Source: XYA12-FULL-58-9 sp001798605 (GTDB taxonomy: Bacteria; Myxococcota; XYA12-FULL-58-9). From it: DNA of 6,340 nucleotides. The stretch spans positions 1-6,340 of the forward strand of contig DAINMX010000311.1 of NCBI GenBank assembly GCA_036736205.1, given 5' to 3'. Made by a program: the position numbers and the translations under genes. This document shows, one piece after another, positions 1 to 5,567 of the stretch. The notes below the pieces were generated by a model. The model was not told the origin of the DNA. It saw nothing but the letters and a program-made list of their open reading frames with translations, and did not search any database. Within the stretch, counting starts at the first letter, position 1, and every line of letters starts with the position of its first letter.

Positions 1-120
1 GACAGCACTGCTGGTGTACTCAGGCTTGGCGAATGATGGCTGCGGCGGCACGTTTGGGCGCCTCATCGGGCCAGGTGGTGGATCGTGGCCGAGCTCAGGG
101 CTTGACAAATTTCGCAGTCG
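1..120. other. Upstream flank of the sigma operon, no gene called
   Basis: This short leader holds no gene I can defend. The sigma-gene frame is closed by stops at 34-36 and 103-105. Another plus-strand frame is open from base 2 to a stop at 134-136 and would give a 44-residue Gly/Ser-rich tail; it could be the end of an upstream gene overlapping the sigma gene by a few bases, but nothing in it is recognisable. A minus-strand frame is also open and proline-rich, with an ATG at 66-64 but no ribosome binding site. A TTGACA hexamer lies at 102-107 without a convincing -10 partner. Confidence 0.3.
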
Positions 121-687
121 GTGTCCGAATCGCTGAACGATCTATTTGTCCGCTGCTATAGTGCCGCAGCCGTACACCCTACAGAACCCGAGGGACTGCG
201 TTTGGATCTCGATGATTGGTATCGGCGCTTCGGTGAAGCGGTTCATCGCCGGGCACGTCGGCTCAGTGGCGATGACACCTTGGCCTGGGACGTTACCCAG
301 GAGGTGTTCCTGCGCGCGCATCTATATGCCCATTCCTTTCGCGAGGGTGAAAAGCCCCTATCTTGGCTGTTTACCATCACCGATCGCTGTTTCTTCGACA
401 TGTGGCGGGCCAGGAAGAAGGAAACGCTGCGCAAGGAGGAGGTTGAGGCGTTTCTGGCGGATGAGGAGGTGCCCGCGATGGAGTCGGCGTTCTCTCGGCA
501 CCAGCTCGTCGCCAATCTTGTGGGCCGGGCCACAAAAGATGTCCAACAAATCGTCATACTTCGGTATTTCGATGAGATGAGTCACGAAGAGATTGCCTTG
601 GCGCTGGATGTGAACGAGCGAACCGTTCGTCGCAAGCTCGACAGGTTCTTGGCCGGCGCTCGCAAGCTGGCAAGGAGGCTGCAATGA
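121..687 (+). CDS. ECF-family RNA polymerase sigma factor
   Basis: This is a 188-residue group IV (ECF) sigma factor that would direct RNA polymerase to a small set of promoters, probably including its own. Sigma region 2 spans about residues 34-100: a D-V-T-Q-E-V-F-L-R-A-H core at 57-67 matches the polymerase-binding region 2.2, and a W-L-F-T-I-T-D-R segment with a basic R-A-R-K-K tail follows. An acidic linker at 105-120 leads to region 4 at about 130-186, with the helix-turn-helix around S154-K172 (HEEIALALDVNERTVRRK). Regions 1.1 and 3 are absent, as usual for ECF factors, and the length is typical. The start used is GTG at 121, the only usual start codon after the stop at 103-105, but it has no visible Shine-Dalgarno sequence. 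TTG at 202 (residue 28) has one and still leaves both domains whole. The stop overlaps the next start as ATGA, which ties it to an anti-sigma-like partner. Confidence 0.93.
   Translation: MSESLNDLFVRCYSAAAVHPTEPEGLRLDLDDWYRRFGEAVHRRARRLSGDDTLAWDVTQEVFLRAHLYAHSFREGEKPLSWLFTITDRCFFDMWRARKKETLRKEEVEAFLADEEVPAMESAFSRHQLVANLVGRATKDVQQIVILRYFDEMSHEEIALALDVNERTVRRKLDRFLAGARKLARRLQ
190..195 (+). promoter_or_regulatory. Possible ribosome binding site for an internal sigma-factor start
   Basis: GAGGGA lies 6 bases before an in-frame TTG at 202-204. The annotated GTG at 121 has no purine-rich stretch in front of it. Starting at 202 would give a 161-residue protein that begins just before sigma region 2, still within the normal ECF size range. 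The assignment is uncertain because this GAGGGA sits inside the coding frame and could be chance. Confidence 0.3.
672..678 (+). promoter_or_regulatory. Strong Shine-Dalgarno of the anti-sigma-like gene
   Basis: AAGGAGG, a near-perfect Shine-Dalgarno sequence, lies 5 bases before the ATG at 684, inside the last codons of the sigma gene. It fixes the start of the second gene. With the ATGA overlap it suggests strong, coupled translation, as expected where an anti-sigma factor must keep pace with its sigma factor. Confidence 0.75.
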
Positions 688-1409
688 CGCAGTACCCACG
701 CGCTCACCAGCCGTTCTCTGATCGTGAGATCGAGCTCTATCTGTGTGGTGAACTCGACGATGAGCGGCAACGCCAGGTCGAGAGTGCGGCGCGCGACAAT
801 GAGGAACTTCGTCGTTACCTCGAGGATCGACAAGTTGGGCGCCAGGCGTTTTATCAGCAGTACCCGGAGGTCCGGCGGCGCAGCGCTCGGGCCACGCCGT
901 TTTTGCGGCCGCCGAAGCCAAGCAAACCACGCTGGTGGATGTTGATGCCAGTGGCAGCAGCCGCATGTGCCCTGGTTGTTGCTGTAGTGGTACAGACAGA
1001 TGGACACACCGACACGCTGATTGAGGGAATTCGTGCCCGCGGCGGATTGAAGACGAGCCTGGTGGCGAGCCGCGACGGCCGCGCTTTTGAATACACCGCG
1101 GGGGCGCTGCTGCGTCAGGGTGACCAAGTTAGGATCGTCGTGAATGCACCCGCCGATGGTTATGTCAGCGTCCTCGGGGCGGAGCAGGGCGGGCATGTTA
1201 TTCACTACGACGCGGTACCCGTGATCGGTGGGCGCAATGTATTGTCTGGCAGTCTCATTCTCGATGACGCCGTTGTGGCGGAGCAGTGGGTGATCGTCTG
1301 GAGCGCCACGAGGCTCCCTGCATCCGAGTTTGTGCGCGCAGGAGAGCTTTCGATACCACCAGGCACCATCGCCACGGAGATTCGGGTCGCCAAAGAGCCC
1401 GCTCCATGA
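684..1409 (+). CDS. Membrane anti-sigma-like protein with DUF4384-like periplasmic domain
   Basis: This 241-residue single-pass membrane protein probably restrains the sigma factor encoded just before it. Residues 11-50 (F-S-D-R-E-I-E-L-Y-L-C-G-E-L onward) form a short amphipathic helical segment of the kind seen at the cytoplasmic end of anti-sigma factors. The zinc-binding H-x3-C-x2-C signature is missing; Cys21 is the only cysteine near it. A basic, proline-containing linker (64-83) leads to a hydrophobic segment at about 85-103, the predicted transmembrane helix, with the basic side inward. Residues 120-241 lie outside and are strand-rich. The pattern L-L-R-Q-G-D-Q-V-R-I-V-V-N-A at 142-155, followed by G-Y-V-S-V-L and a G-G-H-V-I-H-Y turn, resembles DUF4384-type domains. 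The gene overlaps both neighbours by 4 bases (ATGA each time). The anti-sigma role is inferred from position and layout; the outer domain's ligand is unknown. Confidence 0.72.
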   Translation: MTQYPRAHQPFSDREIELYLCGELDDERQRQVESAARDNEELRRYLEDRQVGRQAFYQQYPEVRRRSARATPFLRPPKPSKPRWWMLMPVAAAACALVVAVVVQTDGHTDTLIEGIRARGGLKTSLVASRDGRAFEYTAGALLRQGDQVRIVVNAPADGYVSVLGAEQGGHVIHYDAVPVIGGRNVLSGSLILDDAVVAEQWVIVWSATRLPASEFVRAGELSIPPGTIATEIRVAKEPAP

Positions 1410-3037
1410 CGACAGGGACGTCTCGCGGCACTCGCTCGTTCCATGGCGCGCTCCATGGCTCATTGACCGCGATCCTGTGGTTCCTTGGTTCGGCCATGCC
1501 CGCCATGTCTCACGCGGCGACGCGATTTGCCCTGGTGATAGGGAACAACGCGGGCCTGAGCACAGAAGTGCCGCTGCGATGGGCCGAACAAGATGCGCTG
1601 AGATTTGCCGGAATTCTTTCGGAGCTGGGGGAGGTGGCACCCGAGCGGGTGTTGTTGTTACTCGCACGTAATGTCCAGGCAGCAAGGTTGGAAATTGCTC
1701 GACTGCAGGGTCAGCTCGAAGAAGCCCACCGCGGTGGATATCGCACCGAACTATTTGTCTACTACTCCGGGCATGGTGACGCCGCCAACTTGCATCTGGG
1801 CAACAGCCGTTTCCAACTCAACGAGCTCGAGGCCAAGCTCGAGGCGTTACCTGCCGATGCGGTGCTCTCGATTCTCGATGCTTGCCGTGACAACAGTTTG
1901 TCCGGACGGCAAAAGGGTGCCCGCCAAGGCCCGAGTTTCGATGTCAGCGTCGTGCGCAACGTCGGACCACGGGGGCGGGTTACCATCTCCGCCGCCGGCG
2001 ATGGCGAGGTGGCCCAAGAGGCCGACAGCCTGCAAAGCTCTCTATTCACCCATCACCTGATGAGTGCTCTGCGTGGTGCCGGCGATACCAACGGCGACCA
2101 CGAGGTCACCTTGTCTGAGCTGTACCACTACATCTACCACCGCACAGTGGTCGACTCGCACGCGCAAACGCCATCGGTGCAGCATCCCGAGATGCGGCTT
2201 GGGCTCGAAGGGGAGGGCGAGCTGGTGGTGACCTCCCTTGAGCGTGCCCGCTCGAAGCTGGTCCTCGACGCTGGCCTCCGTGGGGACCTTCTGGTGGTCG
2301 ATGATCGCGACGGGCAGGTTGTCGCCGAGGTGATTGCTCACGGCGGAACCGTTCGGACTATTGCAGTGCCTGCGGGACGCTTTCGTGTACAACGACGCCA
2401 CAACGGTCGGCTGTGGATTGGTGAGGTATCTCTTCCATGGGGCGGCAATGCGGTTGTGCGCTCTGATGACCTCGACGAGAAATACCTCACCGCCGCACTT
2501 GCCAAGGGCGAGTCAGTGGATCCGATGCCTTGGAGCGTTGCCGCTGGAGCCCTGGTGCAACAATCGGTGCTCGGAGAGACGCCTGCCTGGGGTGGCATCC
2601 TGCGGGTGGATTATCGCTATCCCCGCTTGCCGGTGCGGATGTTCGTCAGTTTGGCTCTAGGCCACGCACGGGCCAACAATCGTACCGTCGCCTATCGACA
2701 TTGGGAGACCCGCGCTCGGGTGGGGGCCTCCTATTCGTTGTCTGTCGGCCCTCTGCGTGTCGATCCCTCTTTGGCGGTGGGGATCGTGTGGGTCGAGGAG
2801 ATTGCCACACGTGTCGAAGGACAGCGAATCGACCGTGTTCTCGGCAGCGGTGGCACATGGCGAGGCCGGACTCTGGGGCCAATCGTCACTCCAGGTTTGG
2901 CCTTGCGCGTACCCATGGCCCAAAGGTGGTCTGTGGTAATTGCCGGTGGTCTCGACATAACTTGGCTGCGAATCGCTCGCAGCACTGAGAATACCTTCTC
3001 CGGTTACGGCGTTGTCGGCCTGGAGACTGCATTTTGA
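1406..3037 (+). CDS. Secreted caspase-fold (C14-type) protease with EF-hand-like loop and barrel-like C-terminus
   Basis: This 543-residue protein is a probable cysteine peptidase of the caspase/metacaspase clan acting outside the cytoplasm. Residues 1-37 look like a signal peptide: Arg at 7 and 10, a hydrophobic stretch around 19-30, and S-H-A before the likely cut at 37/38. The caspase-like domain covers about 40-275. It starts with R-F-A-L-V-I-G-N-N, carries the catalytic histidine in Y-Y-S-G-H-G-D (His123) and the catalytic cysteine in L-D-A-C-R-D-N (Cys160), so the dyad is intact. Residues 227-238 form an EF-hand-like loop (D-T-N-G-D-H-E-V-T-L-S-E). A smaller strand-rich domain follows at about 285-355 (P-A-G-R-F-R-V-Q-R), PEGA-like in style. 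Residues 376-543 alternate polar and hydrophobic positions and end in Phe, as many outer-membrane barrels do. An earlier in-frame start at 1286 exists, but ATG 1406 is preferred: it overlaps the previous stop as ATGA, has AAAGAG 8 bases upstream, and puts the signal peptide at the N-terminus. Substrate is unknown. Confidence 0.88.
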   Translation: MTTGTSRGTRSFHGALHGSLTAILWFLGSAMPAMSHAATRFALVIGNNAGLSTEVPLRWAEQDALRFAGILSELGEVAPERVLLLLARNVQAARLEIARLQGQLEEAHRGGYRTELFVYYSGHGDAANLHLGNSRFQLNELEAKLEALPADAVLSILDACRDNSLSGRQKGARQGPSFDVSVVRNVGPRGRVTISAAGDGEVAQEADSLQSSLFTHHLMSALRGAGDTNGDHEVTLSELYHYIYHRTVVDSHAQTPSVQHPEMRLGLEGEGELVVTSLERARSKLVLDAGLRGDLLVVDDRDGQVVAEVIAHGGTVRTIAVPAGRFRVQRRHNGRLWIGEVSLPWGGNAVVRSDDLDEKYLTAALAKGESVDPMPWSVAAGALVQQSVLGETPAWGGILRVDYRYPRLPVRMFVSLALGHARANNRTVAYRHWETRARVGASYSLSVGPLRVDPSLAVGIVWVEEIATRVEGQRIDRVLGSGGTWRGRTLGPIVTPGLALRVPMAQRWSVVIAGGLDITWLRIARSTENTFSGYGVVGLETAF

Positions 3038-3095
3038 AAAACGCAAACAAAGTTGTCCGCAATTGATGGGACGCTCGGTAATTGAAGAAAACACC

Positions 3096-3102
3096 GAGGA
3101 GA
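3096..3102 (+). promoter_or_regulatory. Ribosome binding site fixing the lipoprotein start
   Basis: GAGGAGA lies 6 bases before ATG 3109. An in-frame TTG at 3082 would add nine residues, but it lacks such a site and would push a basic, proline-containing stretch in front of the lipoprotein signal. The ATG is therefore the better start. Confidence 0.7.
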
Positions 3103-3108
3103 CCCGAC

Positions 3109-4395
3109 ATGAATTCAAGGCTTGGAACATTGTTCGCAACCGTCCTGTTGGCCACCGCATGTGGTACCGAGGAAGGCGTCCATCGCGGCACAGATATCGG
3201 CCCAGCGCTCATCAACTTGACCGGTCAGCTTGAAGGTGAGGTGCCAGAAAACCTCAATGCCGACCTGCTGCGTGCTGCCTTGGTTTGGGTGAACATTCCC
3301 CAAGAGGCCATTGATTGCATGAATGAGGTCTCGGGGCCGCTCTCGTTTGCGTGCCTCGCCTTTGACGAGCTCACACCGGCTCTCGCGAGTGAGAGTGTCG
3401 TTATCGAGCCCGTAACCCTCGCCACATTTGATGTACCACTGCGTGCATTGCCGCCCCCCTCAGTGCTTGTCGGCGATTCCGACCAACGCATGGGCTTCGC
3501 GAGCCTCGTGGTCTTCGAGGACCTCAACGGGAATGGCGATCTCGATTTTGTCGGTCCAACGGCTGAAGCCGCCATTGATGCACCGGTCGCCGGACAACTC
3601 CATCCGGATGGGCTGCCGCTCAGCGTCGTTGTTTATCGCGAGGGCCAGCTGTCGCCGTTGTGGGAAGCCTTTGCGGGCGCAGGGTGTGGCGAGCCGGAGC
3701 AAGGATTTTCGCTGTTGACGCTCGAGGGTGACGGAGAGAGCCTGCCCACGTGCACGGTGACTGGCACCGATGAGAGTACCATCGGCGTCACTTTCGACTT
3801 GACCGAAGACACCAAGCGAATGTTGGTCTGCCAGTTGACACCCGAGATGTTCTCCACCTATCCGAGCGTCGCGCCGCCGGCCGGGGCCGTTGTCGATTGT
3901 AACTACATCGACCAGATGGTCTTCACGGCCTATCCGAACGCCTACTGCGCCTTCGAACAAACCTACGAGCTCAGGGGTTGCGGCTTCGACCTCACCGGTA
4001 CCTGCTCTTCTCCCGAGTGGGATCTCAGCAGCAACCCACCTTCCTGGTGGACCTGTGGAAATGAGTTCGCCGACGGCTTCTCTCTCACTGACAACGCCGC
4101 CGAGCTCACCGATGGCCTCGACGAGCTCTTCACCGTCACCTTCGACCAGGGCACTGAGACTTACTTGCCGTCGGCACTGTCTGTGGTGCTTATGGTTTCG
4201 CAGGCAGAAGGGTACAGCGTGACCATCGGCGATGGCGTTCGTCACATCGACAATGACAGCAACGGTTTGTTCTCCGTGGGCGACTCTTTGGAGATCTACG
4301 AGCCTCAAGACCTGTTTGGGCCTGATGTCACCACGGTGGGTGTGGGACTTGTGGATGGTGAAGACATGTTCTCCACCCTTGCTTGGTACCCGTAG
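3109..4395 (+). CDS. Predicted lipoprotein of unknown function, cysteine-rich, with calcium-type loops
   Basis: I do not recognise a named family for this 428-residue protein. The N-terminus is a lipoprotein signal: Arg4, a hydrophobic run at 5-17, and L-L-A-T-A-C with Cys18 as the lipidated residue; Ala at -3 is less usual than Leu. The mature part begins with a flexible G-T-E-E-G stretch. It has ten further cysteines, enough for five disulfides, consistent with export to an oxidising compartment. Two acidic loops look able to bind calcium: D-L-N-G-N-G-D-L-D at 138-146, and D-N-D-S-N-G-L-F-S-V-G-D at 381-392, the latter with oxygen ligands at the EF-hand spacing 1, 3, 5, 9 and 12. From memory, exported proteins with a D-x-N-x-N-G-x-L-D motif after a beta-sandwich-like segment are common in Myxococcota; that is recollection only. 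The gene lies 71 bases after the caspase gene on the same strand, with no clear terminator between, so co-transcription is possible. Its tie to the sigma system is positional. Confidence 0.8.
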   Translation: MNSRLGTLFATVLLATACGTEEGVHRGTDIGPALINLTGQLEGEVPENLNADLLRAALVWVNIPQEAIDCMNEVSGPLSFACLAFDELTPALASESVVIEPVTLATFDVPLRALPPPSVLVGDSDQRMGFASLVVFEDLNGNGDLDFVGPTAEAAIDAPVAGQLHPDGLPLSVVVYREGQLSPLWEAFAGAGCGEPEQGFSLLTLEGDGESLPTCTVTGTDESTIGVTFDLTEDTKRMLVCQLTPEMFSTYPSVAPPAGAVVDCNYIDQMVFTAYPNAYCAFEQTYELRGCGFDLTGTCSSPEWDLSSNPPSWWTCGNEFADGFSLTDNAAELTDGLDELFTVTFDQGTETYLPSALSVVLMVSQAEGYSVTIGDGVRHIDNDSNGLFSVGDSLEIYEPQDLFGPDVTTVGVGLVDGEDMFSTLAWYP

Positions 4396-4405
4396 TCGGC
4401 GGCCT

Positions 4406-4434
4406 GCGTCCCGTGGGTGGGGCGTCCTTGCTTT
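4406..4434 (+). terminator. Weak candidate terminator between convergent units
   Basis: Bases 4407-4412 can pair with 4419-4424 across a 6-base loop, giving a GC-rich 6-bp stem with one G-U pair; a further G-U pair can extend it. A modestly T-rich stretch ending in TTT follows. The wobble pair would become an A-C mismatch on the minus strand, so the hairpin favours the plus-strand transcript. The T-tract is broken and the stem short. Confidence 0.25.
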
Positions 4435-4447
4435 AGTCGTCCTTGCT
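4423..4447. repeat. Short tandem direct repeat at the convergent gene ends
   Basis: The 10-base word CGTCCTTGCT occurs at 4423-4432 and again at 4438-4447, separated by 5 bases. It straddles the stop codon of the minus-strand ligase gene and repeats its last coding sense (Ser-Lys-Asp) just beyond the stop. It could be a small slippage duplication; no function is implied. Confidence 0.45.
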
Positions 4448-5554
4448 GCGGCAATCCCTGAAATTAGCGGCCTTCCCCCGACCAAAACGATCGATGGGAC
4501 CGTCTAACTCCCTGATCTCGATCCTCACCTCATAGACTTCGTTGATCTGCTTCTGCAGGTCGTCGGTGTCGGGAGCATTTTTGCCCACTTTGAGTCGAAG
4601 AAAGTCGTCGAGGGTGTCGGATGCGCAATGGATCTCCAGCATGAACTCATCGGTACCGAGGGCTTTGGTGATCAGGAAAAGGAGGTGGGCTTTGTCGGTG
4701 ACGGAACCGGCGAGGTTCACAAATTCGCCCCCCCTGCCGTATACCTCCATGTAGCGGCGCTCGCCGTCCCGTGTGATCGAGACGCGATCGTCCGTGACAT
4801 AGCGAATGATGGGGCTCGAGTGGTTGCCAAGGTCGGTGACGACGAGGGTGCCCGTGCCGACGTCCGCAGTCTCGCCGTTGTCCCCCAGCACCTCAACGTA
4901 GACGCCATCCTCCATGATCTGTAGGGGTGCGGCACCGTCCTCCGCTTGACATGCGAGAATGCCAAACTCGGTGGATGCGTAGAGGATCTTGACCTCCGCA
5001 CCGGTCACCTCGCGCAGTCGGCGCTTGAAGGACTCGGGGATCACCGTGCCGCCCGTAACGAGAATGCGCAGAAAACTGCGGTCCGCGATGGCCTCCATGA
5101 TTTGGAGGGCGACAGGTGGCGGTACCATCATCGCCTCGGGCCGAACAGCCTTGACCTTGGCGATCGCGAGCTCCTGTGACCATCCACTGCCAATGGCGTG
5201 ATAGAAGTTAGGACTGCCCACATCGAGGAGAAACCACCCTTGTGCCACATCCTCGATGGCGTTGAGCAATGTCATGTCGGCCACGCCCAACCGCCGATAA
5301 CTACGCGTCACCCGGGCACCCCATGACGCCGCAGCATCTTTAGAAAAGAAGAACAACGACTCAGAACCCGTACTCCCAGAGGTATTGCGGATCCATCTCG
5401 GCCGCTCGGGGCAATCTTGACACCGGAAGGTCGCGAGGTCTTCGCGTGTTGTCAGTGGGATATTGCGGATGTCAGCTGCAGACTTCAACTCGATGGCACC
5501 GAGGTTCTTGAAGTTGCGGTGGGTGTGGAGCAGCTTCTTGAATGCTTCGAGCAT
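4433..5554 (-). CDS. PaaK/CapK-type adenylate-forming ligase
   Basis: This 373-residue cytoplasmic enzyme belongs to the phenylacetate-CoA ligase-like branch of the AMP-forming (ANL) superfamily, which activates a carboxylic acid with ATP and usually passes it to CoA. The N-terminus has the branch's I-P-L-T-T-R-E-D-L stretch (32-40). The nucleotide loop N-T-S-G-S-T-G-S-E is at 57-65, Y-A-S-T-E-F-G (the adenine/Mg motif) at 192-198, and T-D-L-G-N-H-S-S-P-I-I-R-Y-V-T-D-D at 240-256 with the expected Asp. The small C-terminal domain ends in G-R-G-K-A-A-N-F-R-D, where Lys361 matches the usual terminal lysine. It is somewhat shorter than PaaK proteins of about 430 residues, mainly at the N-terminus. 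ATG 5554 is chosen; a TTG at 5578 would add eight residues and overlap the upstream gene. Neither has a strong ribosome binding site. No phenylacetate genes are near, so the substrate is open. It follows the exported-protein gene by 13 bases, suggesting one operon. Confidence 0.85.
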   Translation of the reverse strand: MLEAFKKLLHTHRNFKNLGAIELKSAADIRNIPLTTREDLATFRCQDCPERPRWIRNTSGSTGSESLFFFSKDAAASWGARVTRSYRRLGVADMTLLNAIEDVAQGWFLLDVGSPNFYHAIGSGWSQELAIAKVKAVRPEAMMVPPPVALQIMEAIADRSFLRILVTGGTVIPESFKRRLREVTGAEVKILYASTEFGILACQAEDGAAPLQIMEDGVYVEVLGDNGETADVGTGTLVVTDLGNHSSPIIRYVTDDRVSITRDGERRYMEVYGRGGEFVNLAGSVTDKAHLLFLITKALGTDEFMLEIHCASDTLDDFLRLKVGKNAPDTDDLQKQINEVYEVRIEIRELDGPIDRFGRGKAANFRDCRSKDD

Positions 5555-5567
5555 GTGGGCCCAGAGC

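Noticed and set aside
1286..1405. N-terminal extension of the caspase gene from an ATG at 1286
   Set aside because: It would overlap the anti-sigma-like gene by 124 bases, would bury the signal peptide 40 residues in, and reads as low-complexity basic sequence; ATG 1406 with the ATGA overlap is far better.
1441..1458. Repeated CCATGG words (1441-1446 and 1453-1458) as an operator or extra start
   Set aside because: They fall inside the signal-peptide coding sequence as His-Gly-x-Leu codons, and their ATGs are out of frame; likely chance.
582..1685. Long minus-strand open frame (367 codons) opposite the anti-sigma-like and caspase genes
   Set aside because: It lies antisense to two genes with clear domain content, spans their junctions, and its translation shows no recognisable motif; it is a shadow frame caused by GC-rich codon usage.
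3038..3108. Hairpin or terminator between the caspase and lipoprotein genes
   Set aside because: Only a 4-bp inverted match (CGGT with ACCG) and a pair of AATTGA words are visible, with no GC-rich stem and T-tract.
3460..4485. Long minus-strand open frame (341 codons) opposite the lipoprotein gene
   Set aside because: The plus frame has a good ribosome binding site, lipobox and cysteine pattern; the minus translation is Arg/Gly/His-rich shadow-type sequence and runs into the ligase gene's end.
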